A stretch of 64,000 nucleotides of DNA. Origin: Orychophragmus violaceus (Eukaryota > Streptophyta > Magnoliopsida > Brassicales > Brassicaceae). This document shows, in pieces, positions 1 through 9,091 of this stretch (its first letter is position 1; the number at the start of each line of letters is the position of its first letter). Location of the stretch: assembly GCA_030180135.1 (NCBI GenBank), contig CM058237.1:102659489-102723488 (forward strand), written 5' to 3'. A program made the translations under genes and the position numbers. Below the pieces are notes generated by a model, which did no database searches, was not told the DNA's origin, and saw only the letters and a list, made by a program, of their open reading frames with translations.

Positions 1-293
1 GATGAACCTAAACTTAATAAAACTGAATGTTTTGATTAACTGAATAATTTCTTGGATGTATATTGGATATGCATCAAGATTAAATATATTCTAAACCTAT
101 CTAATACACATTGGATGTGTGTTAGATCAAAGCTTAGTTTCAATAAAGTCAACTGTCAAGACTCATTTCGTTGTTGTGATAGTCTTGCCAAGTGCTTGGT
201 GTCCACAATTACATGAGTAAGGCAGGTAGTAGTGTTGATGGTCTTGCAGTGCTTGACATCAACTATTGCATGACCTAAGAGATTGATTTACTA

Positions 294-2560
294 TGTACCT
301 GCTTTATGCAGAAATCTCTTTCATTTTCTTGTGAGAATTTGGATGCTTTTCATTCTGATAAAAGACAAGTGTTGCTCTTTTGATCTTAATGAAATATTAT
401 ATGGTAGCACCCCTTTTGATAAATGGGTTTTATATTTCAAACCAATATACACTTGGATATAACATAAATACCAAACGATTTAAGTCTGATGACTTGAACT
501 CGATTTTCCTTAGCATAGTCATATTGACCAAATAGAGTGAAGCGGCTTCAGAAGTTCCATAGTTATGGGCTTCAGGTTCATTTGATTGTAAATCAATTGA
601 GACATGAATTCTGCTTGCTGGGCCAAATGACTAAGGCTTCTTTAGCAGAGCTAAATAAACGGGCCAGAGGCTCGTTGGGCCTTACACATACTGATGTATG
701 CGGCCTGATGAGCATTAGAGCCGAAGGAAAACTTAAATACTTCATTGACTTATTGATGGCTTCAGTAAGTATGACTGTGTTCATTTGATGAGACACGAGT
801 CAGAATCATTTGGAATGATCAAAGGAGTTTCAGAATGAAGTATAGAACCAATTTGACAGAAGTATTGAGATCCTCGATTAGATCGCGGAGGAAAATACTT
901 GAGTCAAGAATTGGGTGATCATCTAAGTGAGTGTGAAGTCACTTCACAGCTCATCTCTCCTGAAAACCTTGAATGGTGTTTCTGAGAGAATGAATCAGAT
1001 CTTATTGGATATGCTCCGATTAATGATGAGTCACATGAATCTTCCATTATCTTTTTGTTTTTTTTTTAAATACGCTCTAAAATGAATATGTTTACGCAAA
1101 TTAGTTTTCTATGAGAATCAGTGAAAAACACCACATTGGATGTGGACTGGGTGATTTCCAAATATGTTTTTCTGATTAATTGGGATTGCAAGGTTTGTGT
1201 AAGGCAGTTGTCAACAAACAAACTTGAATCCAAATCTGATAGGTGCTGCTTCGCTGGTTGTCCTAGGGAAACCGAGGCTTAGTACTTTTGCAGCCAATCC
1301 GAGAACAAAGTTTTGTTGTTCGGAACTCTGTTTTTCCAAGAAGAACAGTGGGAGTAAAAGTACAGCTCGAAGAAATTCGAGAAACACAGGAGGCTGTTCA
1401 ACCTGTTGAGGGAGAGCAGCGGTTGGATCTACAGAGTGTTGTAGGATCGACACCTGTGGAGCCTGAAATTCGCTGATCCTAATGGATCCGTCACTAACCC
1501 GAGAGAGATTTCTCGTGACCGATTGCCGTGATCTGATGATCATTGAAAAGTGACGAGCCTGCGAAATTCAAAGAAGCGATGGTGAGCCCAACTCCGAAAA
1601 ATAGGCTTGGTATGCATGTTAGCTTCACCGATCTATTCATAGATTGAAGCAAACATCTTGGAGTTGGAATCTGTGTTCTGTTAAAACGGTCAAAAGGTTT
1701 TGACTCGATCAGGAACGAATAGAAACCGTGCGTTTACAAGTAAACTAGTGGGATCGTAGTTGCAATTCTCAAACTGTATGTTTAGAACGTACTTAATCTC
1801 ATAAATGACGTTCCGATGCTAAAAGTATTGTCAAGATTTGGGTCGGAAGTCAAACTTAACGATGGACATGGGAGAAGCCACGTAAGCTCTTGGAATATGG
1901 ATCCATTGAAATGGATCAGAAGAACTAATTGGATCGTGTCAGAATCCTTATGATTATTAGGTACTGGACAGTTCCAATATGTATGATTCCAAGAATGGCT
2001 TCACACCAAAGGTCTTTTGGCAATGATCTTAGCAAGATGAAGTGTCTTGGACACTGGCTGAGCTAGTGTCTTGGACACTGGCTGAGCTAGTGTCTATGAG
2101 TGAGATTCCTTTTTGCTCATGCAATAGAATCCATCATGAATGCCATGTTTTGTGCTCGTCTAAATGCAGCTGACGCATAAATCATGACGAGTAGGTACCA
2201 ATTTGTTCCAGTAAGAATCACTGGACAATTGTAAGGAATATCCCCAAGTGTTTGAGAAACACTAAGGATAGGTTCTTGTACAACTGAGAAAAAGACGAAT
2301 CTGTTATGAGTAGTTAGACGGACAAAGATGAATCCCGGTTCCCACCTGGTTATGTCTTTTGCCTGAGTAGCGGTGCTGTCTGTTGGAAAGGTTTCCAAGA
2401 AGAGGACCGTAGAATAGTGCTTGTTAAAGAATAGCAGTGTGGTTTGTTGGAATGGTTCCAAGCAAGAACACCGCAGCATCTCTCACAACCTAAGCACGAG
2501 TTGTATACTGTTGCTGTAGGTACTAGATATCTGAAGACTTGGTCTTGATTCTAGTGGGAG
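294..2560 (+). pseudogene. Element A pol remnant (pre-integrase, integrase, RT/RNase H)
   Basis: Only short open stretches survive. At 294-530 the sequence is recognisable by alignment with C 42890-43110 (GAG-pre-integrase). At 620-800 a frame contains HTDVCG, the start of the integrase core, followed by a decayed stretch equivalent to SDRGGEYLSQE near 885-915. At 1211-1480 the integrase-RT linker is seen ('NSGSKSTARRN' in one frame, in place of the family's NSGSKV). RT and RNase H pieces follow at 1640-2480 with many frameshifts, stops and deletions; the YVDD motif is not recoverable. It is not functional. Order and similarity to C leave no doubt about the family. Confidence 0.75.
2041..2094 (+). 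repeat. 24-bp tandem repeat in element A
   Basis: A 24-base unit starting agtgtcttggacactggctg is present twice and then for 6 further bases. It lies in the RNase H part of the pol remnant, where element C has a single copy-equivalent stretch near 45045. It looks like local slippage duplication. Confidence 0.8.
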
Positions 2561-3365
2561 TTAGTTTAGTTATGATGTTCAGATAGATATGATATGGTCA
2601 TGTTTATGAAAAACTGACATCAACATTATTTGACTATTGGATAATTAAATAATGGTCCCAAAATAAGTTTATGTCATATTATAGGCCATCAAGTTGAGGA
2701 CTTGATCATGAAACCCTATAAGTAACAAATGACATAAATTATGATGTGTCCCTAGTCGAGGTTGTTAAAGTGGGACAATAACAACCGCGAGAGGCTAGAT
2801 TGTGAGGTGACTATTGACTATGTTTCATGGAGTCAATGATATGAGTATCACAGTCAGTCACATAGATATATGTTGGTGAACATATGATCGGACATGACCC
2901 GCTAATGAGAAGTCTACAAGATAGTTATATCTGTGTCATAAGAGGTTCTCAATACGACTATAGAGTATAGTCCTTAGACCTGAGTTCATCATGCTTTCTT
3001 GCATATGAATTGGTACACTTTGACCTTGTCAAACGTCGACCCGTAACTGGCGACTATAACGACACTGTTCAAGTATATCATGAAGTGTGCGTTGAAATAG
3101 GGATGGAACAAGATGGGATTTGTCCCTCCTGAATAACGGGAGATAAATATCTCAGGGCCTATCGAAGATTTAATACTGAGAAAAATGTGTGGCCGCACTC
3201 AAACGAACTGTAGTTCAGTTATTTGTAATGTTCAGTATAAGATCAGGAGTTCGATAAACATGATGTTTGGCTTAATAAGGATGACTCCAATCTTGCCTTA
3301 TGCCAAATCGAGATATAGAGACAAAAGGATTATAGGAATTGATGATTCCAGTACAAGTGCGAGAT
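2561..3365 (+). other. Element A 3' untranslated region
   Basis: No credible gene. The segment aligns with C 45800-46592, including the conserved block 'tatagagtatagtccttaga' and the polypurine-like run before the LTR. In A the tract is damaged ('caagtgcgagat' instead of 'caagtgggagat'). Confidence 0.7.
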
Positions 3366-4005
3366 TATTGGGATAGTGTCCTGAAATCACACTTGTACTC
3401 ACTCCTGATGATAGTTGTGTGTCGAGATCAGACATTCGTATAATACTGGGCGGTTGCAATGTTTTGCTAGAAGCCTCTTGCAATCCGTAAGTTGTAGACT
3501 TACTGCCAGTATTATATGATCCTATAGGGTCACACACCTAAGCAAACTGGAAGCTAAAACATGGGAATGATCATTATGGTAATGATCATGTTAATGTGTA
3601 TTGGATACACATTAATATCGAGAAAATGGTGTTGTGTCGATCGACACAACATGTGTGTTGGTCGACACAGTTCGGGTTTCGAAAGGGCTTTTCGATTTTA
3701 TGACTCAAACGAGTCTGGCCCGTTATGTGTGATTCTAGGTCGAATAAAAACTGATGGTTTTCGACCTAGAACATGAGCCGTCGACTTTTTCTTGATAGAA
3801 GAAGTAGAAACACCAGAAACTCTTAGATCCCATAGATCCGGCACTAGCATCCCGTTTTCCAGCTTGTGTGCGTGTGTATCTGGTAGAGGCGAAGCATCTG
3901 AGTCGCTTACTGATCTCGTTCACCAATCATTCCGCTACCAGTTCTAGGTAAGAACGAGGTTGGTAATTTCAATATAACGAACCCTAGATCCTAGGAGATC
4001 CAACA
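3366..4005 (+). repeat. Element A 3' LTR
   Basis: The 640-base LTR aligns along its whole length with the 652-base LTR of C. Its first two bases are mutated from TG to TA; it ends CCAACA. It carries one CGATCG palindrome pair at 3633-3669 (cores 3638 and 3659, 21 bp apart), the second core mutated to TGGTCG. Confidence 0.85.
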
Positions 4006-4069
4006 TTTAAATCATCAAATTCTATTAAATACGCTGATTCAATGGAAAACCCTAAGGCTCTGATACCAC
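4006..4069 (-). other. Element F leader fragment with primer-binding site
   Basis: On the minus strand the bases next to the LTR read GTGGTATCAGAGCC, the 12-base primer site for initiator tRNA-Met plus flanks (about 4056-4069). Only about 64 bases of leader are left before element A begins. Confidence 0.75.
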
Positions 4070-4766
4070 TGAAGGAATTCCTACCAGTTCCTAATCCGAT
4101 TAGGCAACCCTAAGTCTGAATTCCGAGCCTAGGATCTAAGGGTTTGTGTTATTGAATCATGGATCTCGCGTTTACCTTGTTCTGGCAGCGGAATGAATGG
4201 TAAGACAAGATCAGGAGGGATTCAGATGTCTCGCCTCTATCGTAGTCCACACGCACACAACCTGGAAAGCCGGGATGCTAGTGCCAGATCTGGGAATCGA
4301 AGAGAGAGTTTTCTGCTTTCTCTGATCAAGAAAAACTGAACGACTTCTGTTTCAGGTCGATCATATAAGCCTATATATACGACATGTTATGACTAAACCA
4401 TCTTTCGGGTTTAACCGAAAAAGTCTAAGTCATAAACCGAAACATCAGTTTCGGAATCGACGCCGTGTCGATCGATACACTTACTGTGTCGATCGACACA
4501 CCTCTCTTTAATCGATATTGATATGTATCCAATACACATCATCTTGATCACCACCATGATGATCATTCCCATATATATGCTTCCAGATTGCTTAGGTGTG
4601 TGACCCTATAGGATCATATAATACTGGCAGTAAGTCTACAACTTACAGACTGCAAGAGGCTTCTAGCAAAACATTGCAACCGCCCAGTATCATACAACAT
4701 GTATGATCTCGACACACAACTATCGTTAGAGTAAGTACAATGTGATTTCAGGACATAATCCCAACA
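4070..4766 (-). repeat. Element F 5' LTR (minus-strand copia)
   Basis: The 697-base sequence reads TGAAGGAATT...CCCAACA on the plus strand, so on its own strand it starts TGTTGGG and ends CCTTCA. It resembles the LTRs of B and D. A TATA-like 'tatatatac' lies near 4374-4382. A palindrome pair has cores at 4469 and 4490, 21 bp apart. The body of F lies to the left, beyond element A and off the window. It inserted at the edge of the MULE repeat array; the candidate target site is GTACT at 4767-4771. Confidence 0.85.
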
Positions 4767-4767
4767 G

Positions 4768-4875
4768 TACTAAGTAAAACTTTGAGAATACTGGTAATAC
4801 TAAGTAAAACTTTGAGAATACTGGTAATACTAAGTAATACTATGAGAATACTGGTAATACTAAATAATACTTTGG
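4768..4875 (+). repeat. 30-bp tandem array carrying VANC-type motifs
   Basis: A 30-base unit beginning tactaagtaaaactttgaga repeats 3.6 times (starts 4768, 4798, 4828, 4858). It contains four copies of GTAATACTA (4794, 4824, 4834, 4854), the reverse complement of YAGTATTAY, which as I recall is the motif bound by VANC21 of VANDAL21. It sits in an intron that ends at the splice acceptor tttttttcag (4886). Confidence 0.75.
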
Positions 4876-4886
4876 TTTTTTTTCAG

Positions 4887-5060
4887 GGTCTAGATCAGAA
4901 TCTAGTGGAAACAGAAGCAGTACGACCGATGGGTATGTACTTTCCTCCAAGCGAGTATAGGAAGAGATTCAAGGTTGGGACTATATGTTTTATGGATGAG
5001 TTTTTGACTACGCTTAAGAAATTGGATCCTCCTGTCAGAAACATGGAGATGAATTGGTTT
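4887..5060 (+). pseudogene. DUF1985-type MULE gene, first visible exon part
   Basis: The exon opens after a clear pyrimidine tract and AG at 4886. It is open for 174 bases and encodes residues such as GMYFPPSEYRKR. It is cut by element C at the codon for F in NWF; with C removed the frame runs on into 47250 (EKHPQF). This is the N-terminal edge of a domain I recognise as DUF1985, common in MULE-borne genes of Brassicaceae and often linked to ULP1-like proteases. Upstream exons are lost to the left. The link to VANB or VANC of VANDAL21 is inference from context. Confidence 0.6.
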
Positions 5061-5220
5061 TGTTGGGATAGTGTCCTGAAATCACGCTTGTACTTACTCC
5101 TGATGATAGTTATGTGTCGAGATCAGATATTCGTATAATACTGGGCGGTTGCAATGTTTTGCTAGAAGCCTCTTGCAATCTGTAAGTTGTAGACTTACTG
5201 CCAGTGTTATATGATCCTAT
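5061..5220 (+). repeat. Element C 5' LTR, part 1
   Basis: These first 160 bases start TGTTGGGATAG and are interrupted by G after CCTAT. They differ from the equivalent bases of the 3' LTR (46593-46752) at four positions. The LTR resumes at 19378. Confidence 0.93.
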
Positions 5221-5836
5221 TGTTGGAATTATGTCCAGTAATCTCTGTACTGTCTCTAGAAAGTAAGAGTATGTCAATGATCAGACATAAGTCATATAAT
5301 ACTGGGGGTCATGATGGCTTGCTAGGGTCCGCTCATGATCTATAAGTCTTGTATTTATTGCCTTTATTATATGATCCCATATGGGTCACACGCCTAAGCT
5401 AACAGGAAACTATAAAGGAATGGTTCAGCAGAAGTACAGTAAAAGTGCCAGGCATTTACTGTACTTAGAGAGATTAAAGGGCCTGATTAAATCTAAGGGA
5501 TTTAATCAGATTGGGACTTGGGCCCAAAAGCCCAAAAGAACTAGACATAAGTTTTATAAATAAAACTTAACCTAGCTCTCTCTCCCACAACTCTCTCTGC
5601 GCCTCCTCTCCTCTCTGGTCTAGCAGCCATCTTCCTGAAGTGTGCGTGTGTGAACCTCTGGAGGAGCTGTCCCTTGACGGTTCTACTGATCTCTGACAAT
5701 ACCTCATCAATCCGCTGCATAAACAAGGTATTTACTGAGATCTCTTTATGATTCTGCAAAAGAACCTAGATCCAATTTGTTTAGTAGGGTTTAATCTGAA
5801 TGAATTGAACCAGGACAAACACTAAACAATCCTTCA
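5221..5836 (+). repeat. Element G 5' LTR
   Basis: It begins TGTTGGAATTATG and ends ATCCTTCA. Compared with 18755-19372 I count about nine substitutions and one 2-base indel. Confidence 0.93.
5553..5563 (+). promoter_or_regulatory. Putative TATA box in G LTR
   Basis: TTTATAAATAA lies about two thirds into the LTR, with CT-rich sequence just downstream (5574-5620) as expected for a plant LTR promoter. The 3' LTR keeps the same sequence at about 19087-19097. No transcript evidence is available. Confidence 0.45.
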
Positions 5837-5837
5837 G

Positions 5838-5849
5838 TGGTATTAGAGC
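5838..5849 (+). other. Element G primer-binding site
   Basis: tggtattagagc directly follows the LTR after one spacer base. It differs by one base from tggtatcagagc, the standard complement of initiator tRNA-Met. Confidence 0.85.
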
Positions 5850-7365
5850 CATTGGTTCTATTAGGATTTCTTGTTAGAATCATGTTTGGTTGTTTAGAAG
5901 TGTTTGAATCAATCATTGCTTGAAATATGATAAGAAAACACTTAAGAAACAAAAGTTAAAACCCTAAACTAAAACCGCATGAACCGATCCATTTGGATTG
6001 GTATGCGTCGGACTGTTGATCGGCAAAGGATCACACGTCCGGATCGGTACATGACGCACGGACCGATCATGGATCGTGTTGCTTCGTCGGTCCGATCGGC
6101 GTTAAGGCGCGAGAGATGGACCGATCGGCCGAGCGGATCGCATGGATCGATCACTAGGATCGATAGCATGGATCGACAGCGATCGCGTCCCGCTCTCGTC
6201 CCGATCGCACGACCCGAGCTTGCCCGATCGCGTGAAGCCTGCGCTGTCTGGATCGATGGTCACATCTTGGCCGGTTCGTTTTGGTTTGTGGTTCGGTTTA
6301 AAAATTATTAAAAATTTTAATCGTCACGGTTTACAGACTTAATAAAAATTATTAAATCTGGTTAAACCGTGATAGGAAATCCAATGTCGTTTAAAATTGG
6401 ATTTAGTGCCTAAACCAGTGGTTTTCTAATTTGATTTGGTTGGACCAAATAAATTGAGAAAATCCGGTTTAGTAAATGACCGGTTAACAATTGTGGTTAT
6501 CGTAGTAATTAATCTTGGTTAGACCAATTTTAATGAACCAGACCGGTTATGTCATTTAATTGGGCAATTGGGTTATGTCTTGGACATAGACCAATTCTTG
6601 GGCCTTGGGCCAAGAAGTTAAAACAATTGGGCCAGTTATTTGAGTCTCTTCTTCAGATTTAATTTAAAATTTTATTTAATAATTAAAATTCGATTTTAAA
6701 TTAATTTGTTTCCAAAATATTAAATTAGAAAGTTTCTTGGAATAGAAGTTTCTAGATTTGCATGTTTTGGATATTTAGGAAATTTCTATAGTTATGAAAG
6801 TTTCCAAAAACAGAAGGTTTCCCAAAATGGAAAGTTTCCCAAAATAGTAATCTTCTATTTTGGGATGAGATTTTAAGAAAAAAAACCTATAAACCTCAAA
6901 TAATATCAAGCGTTGGATGTTTTGTCCAGTCTATGTCAGCTGTTGAAACCCATTCAATTGTACACATGGCCTTACAGTGTGAGGGTGTCTATCTTTTGCG
7001 TGGGTAAGACAGTTTGTGATTCATTAATGTTATTGGGAGTCCCAGACATTAGTGATTACATGACTGTATAGTCTGGTTTTCTTGACTGGGTCATCGGGAG
7101 TCCCGGACCTTGAGACATCAGAGTGGATTGGGCCTCGGGCCCAGATTCACAACCAAGAGTTATATCACGGATATAATTAGCCGAGATAGGGCTTACCGAT
7201 ATAAGCTAAGGTTGGGTGACGGCCAGTGGCCCACTTTGATCTTAGTTATATGTGGATCTTGGAATCAATATATTCTATTGAGGGTAACTAATGTTATTGA
7301 ATATAATGCGAGATTAATCACATAGAACATATTAACTAAAATCCTTTTATCTTAAATTTTCAGCA
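5850..7365 (+). other. Element G leader with GATCG-rich cluster
   Basis: This 1.5-kb leader has no credible gene. 5978-6250 is GC-rich and packed with GATCG and CGATC words (for example near 6020, 6063, 6127, 6147, 6173, 6210), giving two chance open frames on opposite strands. 6650-6880 is AT-rich with repeated 'aaagtttcc'-like words. 6900-7340 resembles the pre-gag leader of H (13080-13520 on the minus strand). The gag start codon is at 7366. Confidence 0.6.
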
Positions 7366-7605
7366 ATGACTACAACAAGCACACAAAACACATTCTCAAT
7401 CCGGTCTGTTCTCGACAAGGAGAAGCTGACTGGAACGAACTTCCTGACGTGGTCAAGGAACTTGAGGCTGGTCCTCAAGCAGGAGAAGAAGGAATATGTC
7501 CTTCGTGATCCCCTCCCCGAGAGGCCTCCAAACAATGCCGCCAGGAATTTGCAGAATGCTTGGGAAAAGCATTCGTCAGATGAAAATGATGTCTATTGCC
7601 TGATG
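7366..7605 (+). pseudogene. Element G gag, 5' part
   Basis: The first 80 codons of a copia Gag start MTTTSTQNTFSIRSVL and include the conserved NFLTWSRNLR segment of the retrotransposon Gag domain. The frame is interrupted after CLM by element H (duplicated TGATG at 7601-7605 and 14165-14169) and resumes at 14170. The N-terminus is nearly identical to that of H (13037 downwards). Confidence 0.88.
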
Positions 7606-8239
7606 TGAAGGATTGTTTAGTTGATCCTGATTCAATTCTTAGATTCATATCAACCTAAACATGCAGATCTAGGTTTTCTTATTTAGAAACATTATGTAGA
7701 TCTCACCTTTTACCTGTTAATTGCAGCGGAAGAAGAGAACAGGTCAGAGATCAGAGAAACACCGAGAGATGAATCCTCCAAAGGCTCACACACGCGATCA
7801 CAGAAAACGGCTGCTAGACCGAGCTGATGGGAGGCGCAGGGAGAGAGGAAAATCGGCGCTTGGTTAGGGTTAGGGAGAAAATCAGACTCAAGTTTTATTT
7901 ATAAAACTTGTCTAATCCCTTTTGGGCTTTATGGGCCCAAATACCAATCTGATTAAATCATTGATTTAATCAGACCCATTAACCTCTCTCTCTTAGTACG
8001 ACAAATGCCTGGCACTTTTACCGTACTTCTGCTAAGCCGTTCCAACACATTTTCCTGTTAGCTTAGGCGTGTGACCCATATGGGATCATATAATAAAAGC
8101 AATAAGTCCAAGACTTATAGATCATGAGCGGACTCTAGCAAGCCATCATGACCCCCAGTATTATATGACTTATGTCTGATCTTTGACATACTCTTACTTT
8201 CTAGAGACAGTACCGAGATTACTGGACACAATTCCAACA
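7606..8239 (-). repeat. Element H 3' LTR
   Basis: On the plus strand it reads TGAAGGATTG...TTCCAACA, the reverse of TGTTGGAA...CCTTCA as in G. The purine tract GTGGGAGAT (minus strand) adjoins it at 8240-8248. A TATA-like TTTATAAATAA is at about 7893-7903 on the minus strand. Confidence 0.92.
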
Positions 8240-9091
8240 ATCTCCCACTTGTACTGGAATCTCTGTATTCATAACCCTTTTGTCACAATATCTCGATTAG
8301 TCATAAGGCAAGATTAGTGTCATCCTTATAAAGCCTAATCTTGTTCATCGGACTCTGATTTGATACTGACAATCCAAACGACTCGGGAAAGTCCGTTTGA
8401 GCATGGCCATGCGTTTTCCAGTATTCAAATCTCCGATTGGCCTAGAGATATTCACTCCATTTATATTGGAGGGACAAATCCCGTCTTGTTCCATCACTGT
8501 AAACTACTTACTTCATAATGTACCCAAACAAGGTCCTTATAGCTATCGCAAAACGACAGCGTTAGACAATGATCAAAGTGCATTAGTCCATGTGCAGTCA
8601 CATGCATGCGAACTCAGGTCTAAGGACTATACTCTATAGTCGTAGTAAGAATCTCTTATGACACAGATATAAATATCCTGAAGAGTTCTTATAAGCGGGT
8701 CTTGTCCGGTCGTATGTTCCCCAACATACACCTATGTACTGACTTTGATGCCGCGCATCTATGACACACTGAGACTTTGTCATAAGTCACGTACCAATCC
8801 AGTCTCACACGGTTGTTGGTGTTCCAATTTCAACAACCTTCGACTAGGGACAGGGTGATATAATCCATCTATCAAATATAGGGTCTCATGATCAAGCTAA
8901 ATGACTTTGATGACTCAAGATCAAGTCACTTACTTCGATGACCTATAAAATGGTTCATATCATTTTGGAACGATTATTTCATCACAGTTAAAATAATCTT
9001 GAAATAATAATTTCATTAAACATAAGAATGTTTTACAAGAACATATCAAATAACTAAATAAAAAGCCCTCAAACTCCCACTCAAATTTAGA
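8240..9091 (-). other. Element H 3' untranslated region
   Basis: There is no gene. The sequence is the antisense match of G 17902-18754 and runs from the purine tract to the pol stop codon. Open frames here (for example 8397-8639) recur in G as the same non-coding block. Confidence 0.75.

Larger units (their letters stand above)
1..4005 (+). mobile_element. Element A: decayed Ty1/copia retrotransposon, left end off window
   Basis: This is the 3' part of a + strand copia element of the same lineage as element C. Bases 1-292 match C's leader around 20480-20760, including the block with 'cttggatgta'. At about 292 the sequence jumps into the GAG-pre-integrase region, so gag and protease are deleted. 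Integrase, RT and RNase H remnants follow to about 2560, then a 3' untranslated region and one LTR. The 5' LTR lies off the window. The 3' LTR end touches the leader of oppositely oriented element F, so A probably inserted there; a TTTAA target duplication at 4006-4010 cannot be checked without the left flank. Confidence 0.85.
4767..5060 (+). mobile_element. VANDAL-like MULE, left fragment
   Basis: This is the left half of the MULE that resumes at 47250. It holds an intronic motif array and the start of a DUF1985-type exon. The two halves share the 5-base target duplication GGTTT (5056-5060 and 47245-47249), and the reading frame continues across the two. The true left end of the MULE is not seen because F and A intervene. 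Confidence 0.8.

Noticed and set aside
5130..5145. YAGTATTAY-type match (ATAATACTG) in the C LTR, also in the G LTR
   Set aside because: The 9-mer is degenerate and several hits are expected by chance in 64 kb of AT-rich DNA; a single site per LTR is not an array. It does weaken any claim that the motif is confined to the MULE.
5979..6342. Overlapping open frames of 110 and 66 codons in the G leader
   Set aside because: They come from the GC-rich GATCG cluster, exist on both strands and resemble no protein.
8397..8639. 80-codon open frame, also found at 18355-18597 on the other strand
   Set aside because: It is the same non-coding 3' block of the G/H family, read in antisense; the two copies differ as untranslated DNA.
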